This document shows, in pieces, positions 18,440-27,333 of a stretch of DNA of 64,000 nt (position 1 is its first letter; each line of letters opens with the position of its first letter). The position numbers and the translations under genes are program-made. Location: assembly GCF_016100455.1 (NCBI RefSeq), contig NZ_JACFSK010000001.1, forward strand, positions 1,240,001-1,304,000, read 5' to 3'. Below the pieces are notes generated by a model, which had not been told where the DNA came from, did no database searches, and saw nothing but the letters and a program-made list of their open reading frames with translations. The stretch comes from Bartonella sp. M0283 (lineage in GTDB: Bacteria > Pseudomonadota > Alphaproteobacteria > Rhizobiales > Rhizobiaceae).

Positions 18440-18922
18440 ATGGCATTCAAAATTGTTGTGCAGTCGGAAGATTTCGATATGGGAAGCGAGGTTGAAAAAA
18501 TTCGCACCCTTTCGTCTTCCATTGGCGGCATTGTAGCCTTTTGTGGTTTATGCCGAAGTGAAGGCGGGCGTCTTTCTGCCCTTGAAATCGAGCATTATCC
18601 CGGAATGGCCGAGAAACGCATCAAAGAGATTGTTGATGACGCAGCGTCGCGATGGTCATTAAACGGCGCTACCGTCATTCACCGTTTCGGAACAATCAAG
18701 GTCGGCGAACAGATTGTTTTGGTCGTCACCGCCTCCCCTCACCGCAGAGAAGCTTTTGATGCGGCAAATTTCATTATGGATTTTCTGAAGACCGAAGCTC
18801 CGTTCTGGAAAAAAGAACATCTTGTTGATGGTACGCCACAAAACTGGGTTGAAGCAAAAGACGCAGATCTTCATACACAGGAGAAATGGCAAAAAAATTC
18901 CAACCTGAGAAATAGAAGATAA
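18440..18922 (+). CDS. moaE: Molybdopterin synthase catalytic subunit
   Basis: Large subunit (160 residues) of the MoaD2-MoaE2 synthase that builds the dithiolene of molybdopterin. Family segments are IVAFCGLCRS with ALEIEHYPGMAEKRIKEI, HRFGTIKVGEQIVLV and FWKKEH, which carries a conserved lysine of the active site. It sits directly after moaD. The C-terminal 25 residues are polar and probably disordered. Confidence 0.95.
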   Translation: MAFKIVVQSEDFDMGSEVEKIRTLSSSIGGIVAFCGLCRSEGGRLSALEIEHYPGMAEKRIKEIVDDAASRWSLNGATVIHRFGTIKVGEQIVLVVTASPHRREAFDAANFIMDFLKTEAPFWKKEHLVDGTPQNWVEAKDADLHTQEKWQKNSNLRNRR

Positions 18923-19154
18923 AAATCTATATAAACAATATTGGACGAAAACTTTTGTCTTCATATTATATGGAATTTTGAAGACTATCTTCTATTAATA
19001 TAATTTTGGTGGAAGAATCACCGTTGTGCCTTATTTTTTCCCGAAAAAAAGGGTTACATTCGATCGGTCCTTGAAAGAAGCTCATCAATAGCTCTCCTTA
19101 AAAAGCATCGTTGGCAGTCAATGGATCGTTCATCAACAAGGGTTATATCACTTT

Positions 19155-20006
19155 ATGAAACGGAATATCTTTGCGGCTCTTACATTTGGTGCAACTGCAT
19201 TGGTGGGAGTTTCACTCCTTACAATCCCCTCTTTCATTATGAATACAATCGTTCCAGCCTATAGCTCTTCTCTGTCTCCTTCTATTCATGGCGATGTGAC
19301 TTATCTGCAGCGCATTGCCCTGCCCCGGCATGCTTATCTTGTCGTTCAACTTGTCGATGTTACCAATGCGGAAGGACCTTTCCCCATCGTGGCGGAAATT
19401 TCCCAACAACCTGACGGTTCTGTTCCTATCGCATTCGAATTGCCACTGAGCGAGGCCAATATCGTTCCACAGCATAAATATGCGCTCCAAGCCCGCATTG
19501 CTGTCGGGGATATTTTATGGTTTGTAAGCGACGAACGAAAACCGATCAATCCGGAAGATAAAGAAGCCCGTTATGAACTGGTTCTCGGCATGGTCAATCA
19601 GTCCACGACCACTCCAAAACCGGTGTCAACAACAATTTCCGGCAGAGAGTGGAAAGTGGAGGATATGTTCAGCGCGGGTATTATCGATAACTCAAATCTG
19701 ACTGTTTCTGTGGACAACAAAGCGGAAGACAAAACAACTGATAGCTTACCCAAATATCGTGTCAGCGGTAGTGGTGGTTGTAACCGTTATACCAGTTCGG
19801 TCTCAATTGATAATGATCGTGGAATTATAGCTTTCGACCCCCCTGCCATGACTTTTATGGCCTGTGCAGAGGCAATCTCGCAGCAGGAAAACCGCTTCAT
19901 TGAAATGCTTGCAAAAGCAAAAACATTTATGTTTGACGATCTCGGTCGTCTTATTTTAAAAGACGAAAACGGAAATTATGTAGCCCGCCTCGTGCCGGAA
20001 ATCTAA
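19155..20006 (+). CDS. Exported protein with YbaY-like and META (HslJ-like) domains
   Basis: A 283-residue envelope protein. A hydrophobic N-terminal segment (about residues 5-32) acts as signal peptide or anchor. The first domain (about 45-145) has the YbaY/YscW-like beta fold signature (GDVTYLQRIALPRHAYLVVQ, IPFELPL-type strand, then YALQARI). The second (about 160-283) looks like a META domain: GREWKVEDM, SGSGGCNRYTSS, then FDPPAMTFMACAEAISQQE. META proteins such as HslJ occur in outer-membrane or periplasmic stress roles; the function of this pairing is not known. A perfect terminator follows at 20088-20111. Confidence 0.8.
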   Translation: MKRNIFAALTFGATALVGVSLLTIPSFIMNTIVPAYSSSLSPSIHGDVTYLQRIALPRHAYLVVQLVDVTNAEGPFPIVAEISQQPDGSVPIAFELPLSEANIVPQHKYALQARIAVGDILWFVSDERKPINPEDKEARYELVLGMVNQSTTTPKPVSTTISGREWKVEDMFSAGIIDNSNLTVSVDNKAEDKTTDSLPKYRVSGSGGCNRYTSSVSIDNDRGIIAFDPPAMTFMACAEAISQQENRFIEMLAKAKTFMFDDLGRLILKDENGNYVARLVPEI

Positions 20007-20087
20007 AACTTCTGCTATAATCAATAGGTTGGCCCGCTTACATATCGGCTTGTCCGAGGAAATCCGAAGAACATAGTCAAAATCAGA

Positions 20088-20111
20088 AAGCCCGGCACTC
20101 ATGCCGGGCTT
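20088..20111. terminator. Bidirectional Rho-independent terminator
   Basis: A perfect 10-bp stem (AAGCCCGGCA / TGCCGGGCTT) with a CTCA loop, T-rich on both sides (TCTTCTGTTTTT on the plus strand; TTTCTGATTTT on the minus). It lies between the convergent META-domain gene and ndk and can end both transcripts. Confidence 0.92.
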
Positions 20112-20144
20112 CTTCTGTTTTTATAAGTCTTGTCGCTTTAACAA

Positions 20145-20567
20145 TTAGCCGACAATTTCAGTGCCGGAGAACCAGTATGCAATTTCTTCCTTGGCTGTTG
20201 TTGGTGAATCCGAGCCGTGAACAGAATTCTCGCCGATAGACAAAGCAAAAGTCTTGCGAATTGTCCCCTCAGCAGCATCTTTCGGATTTGTGGCTCCCAT
20301 GATCTCACGGTTTTTGGCAATGGCATTTTCACCTTCAAGTACCTGAACAACAGTCGGGCCCGATGACATGAATTCAGTCAATTCGCCAAAGAACGGGCGG
20401 TCTTTATGAACAGCGTAAAAGCCTTCTGCTTCACGCAAACTCATCCAAACACGCTTCGATGCGACGACGCGTAGACCCGCTTCCTCAAGCATTTTTGTAA
20501 TGGCACCCGTCAGATTACGACGTGTTGCATCCGGTTTAATCATAGAAAAAGTACGTTCTATAGCCAT
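20145..20567 (-). CDS. ndk: Nucleoside diphosphate kinase
   Basis: Cytoplasmic enzyme that balances nucleoside triphosphates by phosphotransfer through a phosphohistidine; 140 residues, the normal length. The active-site histidine is in ENSVHGSDS. The start is the ATG at 20567 ([18 protein letters not shown]), preceded by AAAGGTGGCGAA; the longer open frame up to 20684 adds 39 unrelated residues. It is a single-gene transcript ended by the hairpin at 20088-20111. Confidence 0.97.
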   Translation of the reverse strand: MAIERTFSMIKPDATRRNLTGAITKMLEEAGLRVVASKRVWMSLREAEGFYAVHKDRPFFGELTEFMSSGPTVVQVLEGENAIAKNREIMGATNPKDAAEGTIRKTFALSIGENSVHGSDSPTTAKEEIAYWFSGTEIVG

Positions 20568-20800
20568 TTCGCCACCTTTAAAAATAAATTTCAGTTGCGT
20601 CTCTATAGACGTATAAGCGGTTTTTGCCAAGTCAAACACTTCTCTCTTGTCAAACCCTTTTCCATTAAAGGAACATTTTGACATAGAGCTTCCATTTTTT
20701 ATGCATAAATGATCCGGCTTTCAGTTGACGCAATTATTAACTCGGGATCCAAACGATTTTTCTTGCGTTCATAACAAAACCCATGCAAAAGCCTGTGATT

Positions 20801-22687
20801 ATGTTGATTTTGAACGATATTACGGTCCGTGTCGCTGGACGTCTTCTGATTGATCACTCCAGTGCAACACTTCCTACGGGGTCGAAAACCGGATTTGTCG
20901 GCCATAACGGGGCTGGCAAGTCAACGCTTTTTCGCGTCATAATGGGGGAACTCGCCCCTGAAACCGGCGATGTGACCATCCCTAAAGATACCCGCATCGG
21001 ACAAGTTGCCCAGGAAGCTCCCGGCACCGAGGATTCGCTCATTTCAATAGTTCTCGCAGCAGACAAAGAACGGGCTCAATTGTTAAAGGAAGCTGAAACG
21101 GCAACCGACCCGATGAGAATTGCTGCAATCCACACCCGTCTTAGTGATATCGGTGCGCATTCTGCCGAAGCCCGTGCCGGAAGTATCCTATCAGGATTGG
21201 GATTTGATGCAGAAGCGCAACAGCGTCCTGCCTCTTCCTTTTCCGGCGGATGGCGCATGCGCATTGCACTTGCAGCGGTTCTGTTTTCCGAACCCGATCT
21301 TCTCTTGCTTGACGAGCCGACAAACTATCTCGATCTCGAGGGTACATTATGGCTTATTGAATATGTGCGTCGTTACCCTTACTCGGTCATTATCATCAGT
21401 CATGACAGGGAACTTCTCAACAGTGCAACGACCTCAATTCTCCATCTAGAAAACAAGAAACTGACACTCTGGCGCGGAAATTATGATCAATTCGAACGCC
21501 AACATGAGCAAACAAAAGAACTCCAATTGAAGCAGGCAGCCAAGCAGGAAGCCCATCGCAAACATATGGAGGATTTTGTCCGGCGTTTCCGTGCCAAAGC
21601 AACCAAGGCAAGACAAGCGCAATCGCGCTTGAAAGCATTGGAGAAACTGAAACCTATCAGCGTTTGGCAGGATGAACATGTGCAACCTTTTTCGTTTCCC
21701 TCGGCGGAAAAGACAGCTGCCTCGCCAATTATCGCACTGTCAAAAGTCGATGTCGGATATGAACCGGGAAAACCGGTATTGAAAGGTCTTGACCTCAGGA
21801 TAGATAATGATGACAGAATAGCCCTGCTAGGTTCGAACGGTAACGGAAAATCCACTCTGGCAAAATTGCTAGCAGGTCGCCTTAAAGCCGAGGCTGGCAC
21901 AATGACAGTGTCGCCCAATCTGAAAGTGGCGTTTTTTGCCCAGCATCAAATGGATGATTTGCGGCCGGAAGAAAATCCTATCGAACATGTGCGCCGTCTC
22001 ATGCCAAATCAACCAGAGGCAAAAATCCGCGCAGCGGTTGCGCGTATGGGGCTGTCGACCGAAAAAATGATGACCAAAGCCAAGGAGCTTTCGGGTGGTG
22101 AAAAAGCCCGCTTGCTCATGGGGCTTGCAACTTTTGAAGGGCCAAACCTTTTAATTCTCGACGAACCGACCAACCACCTTGATATTGACAGTCGCGAAGC
22201 TCTCGTTATGGCTCTTAACGATTTCGAAGGTGCCGTCATTCTCATCGCACATGATCGCCATCTGATCGAAGCGACAGCTGACCGGCTTTGGCTGGTACGC
22301 AATGGTACAGTCCATCCCTATGAAGGTGATATGGACGATTATCGTAATGATATATTAGGGCTGCCAAAATCCAGGCACGCTGAAAAACAAGAGAAAGCTG
22401 CTGCGGCTCCTAAATCGAAGAACGAACAGCGTAAAGCAAATGCTGAAAAACGTGCCGGACTAGCACCACTCAAGAAACAGATAACCGATACCGAAGCTTT
22501 AATGGAAAGGCTGCAAAAACTTATCGCGCGTCTGGACGCAGAACTTGCTGCACCGGATCTTTATGCAAAATCGCCCGCAAAAGCTGCGGAACTCGCCAAA
22601 GAACGTGCCGATGCCGTTGGCCGGCTGGAAGATGCAGAAAGCCGCTGGCTAAACATGAGCGCCGATTACGAGGCCGCCATTCAATAA
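20801..22687 (+). CDS. ABC-F family ATPase (translation factor type)
   Basis: Cytoplasmic protein of about 628 residues with two ABC nucleotide-binding domains and no membrane part. First domain: Walker A GHNGAGKST, signature SGGWRMR, Walker B LLLLDEPTNYLD. Second domain: GSNGNGKST, LSGGEKARL and LILDEPTNHLD. A charged linker (about residues 235-300) and a C-terminal coiled coil (about 540-625) match the Uup/YheS type, which acts on ribosomes (or DNA in the case of Uup). The start at 20801 (MLILNDITVRV) fits the family; an ATG at 20783 is also in frame. An inverted repeat spans the stop codon. Confidence 0.9.
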   Translation: MLILNDITVRVAGRLLIDHSSATLPTGSKTGFVGHNGAGKSTLFRVIMGELAPETGDVTIPKDTRIGQVAQEAPGTEDSLISIVLAADKERAQLLKEAETATDPMRIAAIHTRLSDIGAHSAEARAGSILSGLGFDAEAQQRPASSFSGGWRMRIALAAVLFSEPDLLLLDEPTNYLDLEGTLWLIEYVRRYPYSVIIISHDRELLNSATTSILHLENKKLTLWRGNYDQFERQHEQTKELQLKQAAKQEAHRKHMEDFVRRFRAKATKARQAQSRLKALEKLKPISVWQDEHVQPFSFPSAEKTAASPIIALSKVDVGYEPGKPVLKGLDLRIDNDDRIALLGSNGNGKSTLAKLLAGRLKAEAGTMTVSPNLKVAFFAQHQMDDLRPEENPIEHVRRLMPNQPEAKIRAAVARMGLSTEKMMTKAKELSGGEKARLLMGLATFEGPNLLILDEPTNHLDIDSREALVMALNDFEGAVILIAHDRHLIEATADRLWLVRNGTVHPYEGDMDDYRNDILGLPKSRHAEKQEKAAAAPKSKNEQRKANAEKRAGLAPLKKQITDTEALMERLQKLIARLDAELAAPDLYAKSPAKAAELAKERADAVGRLEDAESRWLNMSADYEAAIQ

Positions 22688-22711
22688 CAAAGGTCCGGTA
22701 ATTATTGAATG
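22678..22711 (+). terminator. Inverted repeat at the end of the ABC-F gene
   Basis: Perfect 10-bp arms CATTCAATAA and TTATTGAATG, separated by 14 bases, with the left arm holding the stop codon. AT-rich, without a strict U-run directly after (a run of six T begins about 20 bases further). Possible weak terminator or mRNA-stabilising hairpin. Confidence 0.4.
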
Positions 22712-23330
22712 GAATTATAACCACATAAAATTTTTTGGACATGTCTTACAAAATTAATTGTTGAACGGCGGCTCCTTTCTTTTCTCGCTTAGTGCTGCTC
22801 ACGACTCTAACAGTTTATGTTGTGCTAATTGGACATAATAGATCTATCGTTATCGAATGTCAGAGGCAAGAAACCGAAGATAATCGTTCATATTCATCAG
22901 CTTGTCGGTCATGCAACGACTAATCCATCTTTCTTACGCCAAAACCGACTTGATCAAAGTCCATCACAATCACATTTTTCTAATAGAAATTGAGGCAGTG
23001 CCCCCGTGCTGCTTCTACAATGCCATTAAAATCTCGCCGTTGTGATTTTCAGGCTCAATAAATCAATTTGTTTTTTCCTCCCAAAATGTGAACCGGAAGC
23101 TTCCGCTATTTTTCACCTGGCAGGAGAACCGCGCTGCCTGCATGAAGGTCGGTCAATCAAAAAAACAGCCATTCGGCTTTTTTATTATTTCCATATGAGG
23201 AGCGGAAAAGTTCGGTTGCTCACAACAATTTTTATCCGAACCGGACTCGACAGTTCAACGAAATTTTTATAACTATTGCAGACTGTTTTTATAATTTCAT
23301 TACGTTTATTTGGGTGGAGACTTTCTTATC
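22688..23330. other. Gene-poor stretch, about 0.64 kb
   Basis: No supported gene. It holds a perfect 12-bp palindrome (CGGAAGCTTCCG, 23094-23105), an imperfect GGCAG/CTGCC repeat around 23120-23138, and a short hairpin AGCC-ATTC-GGCT followed by six T (23167-23183) that resembles a small terminator. The 76-codon open frame at 23042-23272 has no family likeness. The right end must contain the promoter of the MFS gene; a small RNA ending near 23183 is possible but unproven. Confidence 0.4.
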
Positions 23331-24620
23331 ATGTCAACAGCTACCATCGAAGAAAATGCACAACCTCATAATTCGGTTGCGCAGATTTTGCTTGCCAGTA
23401 TGATCGGTACGACGATCGAGTTTTTCGATTTTTATGTCTTTGCAACGGCAGCAGCGCTTCTATTTCCCGTGTTATTTTTTCCGAAAGGTGATCCGACTGT
23501 TGCACTTCTAAGTTCTTTCGCCATTTTTTCGGCGGCGTTCTTTGCCCGTCCTTTAGGATCAATCATCTTCGGTCATTATGGTGACAAATTAGGTCGCAAA
23601 GTGACACTCGTGGCGGCATTGCTCACAATGGGTATCTCGACTGTTCTTATTGGTTTTCTGCCGACATATGCATCCATCGGCTGGTATGCCCCGTTATTGC
23701 TGACGCTCTGCCGTTTCGGTCAGGGACTTGGTCTGGGAGGTGAATGGGGCGGCGCTGTCTTGCTGGCAACAGAAAATGCACCGAAGGAAAAACGCGGCTG
23801 GTATGCGATGTTCCCGCAACTCGGTGCGCCAATCGGACTTATACTTTCTGCTGGTACATTCTGGTTCATGTGGAATTTTTTAAGCGAAGGCCAACGTTTT
23901 GAATGGGGATGGCGGATACCCTTTATCGCTTCAATTATTCTGATTATAATCGGCCTTTGGGTACGGCTTTCCATCAGTGAGACGCCCGAATTCAAAAAAG
24001 CAATAGAGCGTGCCGAACGCGTTAAAGTGCCATTGATCGACGTCTTTGTTAAATATCCGCGAGCGCTTTTCCTCGGTAGTTTCGCCGGTATGACCACCTT
24101 TGTCTTGTTCTACCTGTGCAGCGCATATTTGTTATCCTATTCAACCCACCACCTTAACCTCACTTTCGGCCAAGCGCTTGAAATCCAGATGGTCGGTGCC
24201 GTATTCTTCGGTCTTCTCATTCCGTTTTCAGGAAAGGTATCCGACCGTATCGGACGCCGCACTCTGCTGATCTGGGTTACAATTTTTATCGGGCTTTTTT
24301 CTTTTTCCATGCCCTATCTTTTGGATGGAGGTGTGTTCGGCAGCTTCATACTTTCAGCCGTTGGCCTCGGCCTGATGGGGCTCACCTATGGTCCGATCGG
24401 CGCAGCCCTTGCATCACCTTTTCCGACATCAATCAGATATACCGGTGCATCAATGACATTCAACCTTGCGGGAATTTTTGGTGCATCATTCGCGCCTTAT
24501 ATTGCCGAGACACTCGTCCAGAATTTCGGCACCGCTTATATCGGTTATTATCTATTATTGTGTTCCTTTATCTCTCTGACATGTTTTGTCGGCTTTACAG
24601 ACAAAGAAATTTCACACTGA
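23331..24620 (+). CDS. MFS transporter, metabolite:H+ symporter (MHS) family
   Basis: Inner-membrane symporter of 429 residues with twelve predicted helices. Hallmarks of the MHS family (ShiA, YhjE, ProP, KgtP) are visible: GTTIEFFDFYVFATAAALLF at the first helix, ARPLGSIIFGHYGDKLGRK at the cytoplasmic loop, and RFGQGLGLGGEWGGAVLLA. Substrates in the family include shikimate, osmolytes and dicarboxylates; this one cannot be assigned. The start is the ATG at 23331, with GGTGGAG upstream; 23310 would add seven residues. It stands alone on the plus strand after a 640-base gap. Confidence 0.9.
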   Translation: MSTATIEENAQPHNSVAQILLASMIGTTIEFFDFYVFATAAALLFPVLFFPKGDPTVALLSSFAIFSAAFFARPLGSIIFGHYGDKLGRKVTLVAALLTMGISTVLIGFLPTYASIGWYAPLLLTLCRFGQGLGLGGEWGGAVLLATENAPKEKRGWYAMFPQLGAPIGLILSAGTFWFMWNFLSEGQRFEWGWRIPFIASIILIIIGLWVRLSISETPEFKKAIERAERVKVPLIDVFVKYPRALFLGSFAGMTTFVLFYLCSAYLLSYSTHHLNLTFGQALEIQMVGAVFFGLLIPFSGKVSDRIGRRTLLIWVTIFIGLFSFSMPYLLDGGVFGSFILSAVGLGLMGLTYGPIGAALASPFPTSIRYTGASMTFNLAGIFGASFAPYIAETLVQNFGTAYIGYYLLLCSFISLTCFVGFTDKEISH

Positions 24621-24633
24621 TAAATTGAAAATA

Positions 24634-24894
24634 TCAAACTATTAAAAGGAACAAAAATAGCAGTGGCAGAAGAAATGTTACCACTGCTATTTTTTTCGAC
24701 ATAGATTTCGGTATGATTAAATTGAGTACCAAGGCTGATAAAATCGTTGCTGTAATGAATATAACATTTGCCGCAATATCGATACGTTCAATATGAAAAG
24801 TGCTGGACAGAAGATGTGTCGAGCCAATCCATGACGTTATGACAAAGCCGAAAAAAACAGCCCAAACGAGAAGTGCCAAGCGTGTAAAATTCAT
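24634..24894 (-). CDS. Small membrane protein, unknown function
   Basis: An 86-residue, very hydrophobic product with about three transmembrane helices: LALLVWAVFFGFVITSWIG, a middle VIFITATILSALVLNLII, and VVTFLLPLLFLFLLIV at the C-terminus. I do not recognise the family. Its ATG overlaps the stop of the preceding small gene as ATGA (24891-24894), which strongly suggests translational coupling and supports it as real. Last gene of the pepA-holC transcript. Confidence 0.6.
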   Translation of the reverse strand: MNFTRLALLVWAVFFGFVITSWIGSTHLLSSTFHIERIDIAANVIFITATILSALVLNLIIPKSMSKKIAVVTFLLPLLFLFLLIV

Positions 24895-25058
24895 CGGCTG
24901 CTATTTCGTCTGGCAGATTGCAAAATCGTCCAAACGCCCAATGCGATAATGATGACAAAAACCCAACGTCCTCCGCCCGAACCATCCTCTAAAAATTTTT
25001 CCGGATAGATAAGGCCGGCAAGACCGATAAAAATTAGAATAACGGGCGTTATACGCAT
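24891..25058 (-). CDS. Small membrane protein, unknown function
   Basis: A 55-residue product with two hydrophobic helices (PVILIFIGLAGLIYP and WVFVIIIALGVWTIL) around a short acidic-glycine loop (EDGSGGG), ending in a basic tail. Start chosen at the ATG at 25058, which overlaps the holC stop as TGATG; an ATG at 25076 would overlap holC by 19 bases. Its stop overlaps the next gene as ATGA. No family recognised; the tight coupling on both sides is the main evidence. Confidence 0.6.
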   Translation of the reverse strand: MRITPVILIFIGLAGLIYPEKFLEDGSGGGRWVFVIIIALGVWTILQSARRNSSR

Positions 25059-25507
25059 CAGGCTTTTTTCTCCCATCGGCGGTCTTCGGTTTGCTGCCAG
25101 TAAGTCAATTTATGATTTTTAGCCTTATAAGTTTTCCATTGTTGGCGCGTTTGAGCCAATAGATCCTCGTCATGACCGTCAAACATGACAACAAGTCTCT
25201 CGTAATTGTCGGGTTCAGTACAATTTGATCCTTCGAGCATGAAACGGACTTGTGAGCCATTCGGATTTTCTTCCCCCACGGTCAAATAAATCGGTTGGAG
25301 ATTCGGGTATTTATCCCTTTCCGTGCCGTGACCGATAAAGGAATCATCCGAATAGACCCAAAGGTAAGAATCCATTGCATCACGCCGTTCGTCACTCATA
25401 AACTGGATAGTCACTTTCCAGTCGCGAGCCAGCGAACGCTCGAGAAGTCCAGGTAAGGCGTCTTCGAGCGTAGACTGTGTCAGGTGGTAGAATAGTATTT
25501 CTGCCAC
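25058..25507 (-). CDS. holC: DNA polymerase III subunit chi
   Basis: Accessory subunit of the clamp-loader complex (chi) that contacts single-strand-binding protein at the fork; 149 residues. The family pattern is visible from AEILFYHLTQSTLEDALPGL through RDAMDSYLWVYSDDSFIGHG to ERLVVMFDG. It begins with GTG at 25507, one base after the pepA stop (TGA-a-GTG), with GAGG just upstream; the open frame further upstream overlaps pepA and is not needed. pepA-holC is a standing pair in Alphaproteobacteria. Confidence 0.92.
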   Translation of the reverse strand: MAEILFYHLTQSTLEDALPGLLERSLARDWKVTIQFMSDERRDAMDSYLWVYSDDSFIGHGTERDKYPNLQPIYLTVGEENPNGSQVRFMLEGSNCTEPDNYERLVVMFDGHDEDLLAQTRQQWKTYKAKNHKLTYWQQTEDRRWEKKA

Positions 25508-25508
25508 T

Positions 25509-26996
25509 TCAACCCTCGTAGCTATCCTGGATAAGACGATCAAGCAGACGAACACCAAACCCCGAGCCCCAGGACTGATTGTATTCGTTTAAGGGGGACT
25601 CAATTGCTGTACCGGCGATATCAAGATGCGCCCAGGCTGTATCGCCGACAAAACGCTGCAAAAATTGCGCGGCAGTAATGGAACCGGCGTGACGCCCACA
25701 GCTATTTCTCATATCGGCCACTTTCGAATCGACCAATTTGTCATAAGTTTCATTCAACGGCATCCGCCAGAGTTTTTCGCCGGTTTCAAGCCCTGCTTTG
25801 ATCAGGTTACGAGCCAAATCGTCCTGATTACTGAATAGTCCCGCATGATCACTACCAAGCGCCACCATAATTGCACCGGTCAGCGTTGCAAGATCGACCA
25901 TAATCTTTGGATTGAAACGTTCTTTGGTGTACCATAGCGCATCCGACAGAACCAAACGGCCCTCTGCGTCGGTATTAATAACCTCAATTGTCTGGCCTGA
26001 CATTGACGTAACAATATCGCCCGGACGTTGGGCATTGGCATCAGGCATATTTTCTACAAGTCCGATAACACCGACAATATTGGCTTTGGCTTTTCTAGAA
26101 GCTGCAGCCTTTAGGAGACCGGTAACGGCGGCGGCTCCCCCCATATCGCCTTTCATTCCCTCCATTCCGGCACTCGATTTCAAAGAAATTCCGCCTGAAT
26201 CGAAAACTACACCTTTGCCGACGAAAGCCAATGGACGATCTTTTGTTTTTCCGCCCTGCCACTGCATAACTGCCAGATAAGGTGGACGCTTCGAACCACG
26301 AGAGACGCCAAGAAGTGCCCCCATGCCCAGTTTTTTCATATCTTTTTCGTCAAGAATTTCGACATCAACGCCAAGCTTTTCAAGTTTTTCAACTTCTTTC
26401 ACAAATTCTTTGGTTCCAAGAATATTGGCAGGCTGGTTGATCAGATCACGCGCAAAAAGTATAGCGTCAGCAAGTGAATTTGCCCGTTCCAGAAGTGTTT
26501 TTCCCGCTTTTTCATCTTCCAGTTGAAGAGTTATCTTGCAGGATTTTGCCTTCTTTTCTTTATTTTTTAAAACAGTTTTATAGTCGTCGAACGCGTAGCC
26601 GCGGAGCCGAATTCCGAGAATAAAATCTAGAATGCTTTGTTCTTTCAATTTTTCTCCCGCTACAGTGAGATATATGTCTGCTTCTTCGCTATCTTTCAGA
26701 GCGGAAAATGTCGCGCCACCGAGTTTCACCCAGTCATCTCCTTGTAGCCGAGCTACGTTTCCTACCCCAAGCAGCACCAACCGGTCAAAACCCTTTTTCC
26801 CATCGCAGACTTCGTCGACCAGCTCCAACTTCTCACCTTTGAAGTGACGCACTTTCATAATTCTGTCGACAAGTGCTTTCCCAACCATCTTTTCTACTTC
26901 AAAAGCACTTTTACCGTCATCGTTAACAAGAACGACAACAACGTTTTTTTTCGGTGCAGAAATCGTACTGCTTTCAATAACAATATTTTTTTGCAT
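25509..26996 (-). CDS. pepA: Leucyl aminopeptidase (M17, PepA)
   Basis: Dinuclear metal aminopeptidase of 495 residues that removes N-terminal residues from peptides in the cytoplasm. The C-terminal catalytic domain has the M17 signature NTDAEGRLVL and the metal-ligand segment FVGKGVVFDSGGISLKS. The N-terminal macro-like domain (about residues 1-165) is less conserved, as usual. A GCAGGAG ribosome-binding site precedes the ATG. A perfect hairpin dyad lies 30-55 bases upstream of the start. First gene of the pepA-holC-small membrane gene transcript, divergent from lptF. Confidence 0.96.
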   Translation of the reverse strand: MQKNIVIESSTISAPKKNVVVVLVNDDGKSAFEVEKMVGKALVDRIMKVRHFKGEKLELVDEVCDGKKGFDRLVLLGVGNVARLQGDDWVKLGGATFSALKDSEEADIYLTVAGEKLKEQSILDFILGIRLRGYAFDDYKTVLKNKEKKAKSCKITLQLEDEKAGKTLLERANSLADAILFARDLINQPANILGTKEFVKEVEKLEKLGVDVEILDEKDMKKLGMGALLGVSRGSKRPPYLAVMQWQGGKTKDRPLAFVGKGVVFDSGGISLKSSAGMEGMKGDMGGAAAVTGLLKAAASRKAKANIVGVIGLVENMPDANAQRPGDIVTSMSGQTIEVINTDAEGRLVLSDALWYTKERFNPKIMVDLATLTGAIMVALGSDHAGLFSNQDDLARNLIKAGLETGEKLWRMPLNETYDKLVDSKVADMRNSCGRHAGSITAAQFLQRFVGDTAWAHLDIAGTAIESPLNEYNQSWGSGFGVRLLDRLIQDSYEG

Positions 26997-27025
26997 TCAT
27001 AACTCCTGCCATCTGGTTACTGCAA

Positions 27026-27051
27026 AATATGGATTTGAAAAAATCCATATT
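27026..27051. promoter_or_regulatory. Perfect inverted repeat in the pepA 5' region
   Basis: Eleven-bp arms AATATGGATTT and AAATCCATATT around a 4-base loop (GAAA on the plus strand), 30 bases upstream of the pepA start. Could be an operator or an mRNA hairpin in the pepA leader. It lacks a U-run at the pepA side, so a terminator for pepA is unlikely. Confidence 0.5.
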
Positions 27052-27128
27052 GATCAAATTCTTTTTATGCCTTTTTGTTGCAAAGTGTGACTTGTTGGCA
27101 CTGAATGTATTTTTTTATCACGTTTACC

Positions 27129-27152
27129 GCAAGATAACCCTTGCTATCTTGC
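27129..27152. promoter_or_regulatory. Perfect dyad, possible operator between pepA and lptF
   Basis: Eight-bp arms GCAAGATA and TATCTTGC with an 8-base spacer, in the middle of the divergent region. Size and spacing suit a dimeric transcription-factor site. No regulator can be named from the sequence. Confidence 0.45.
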
Positions 27153-27333
27153 AACTTATCCGTCACTTGTGGCAAAAGAAACCATTAAGAAGCGGTTAAC
27201 TATTTTTTTTTGCCTCTTGTTAGACTCGTCATGCTATCAAGGGAAAAAGACATAGAGCGGTTCTAACATGGAACTTGGTTCCATAGACTCGTGGTTATTA
27301 TGAACATCAATGATGAGGATGTATTATCCATCA

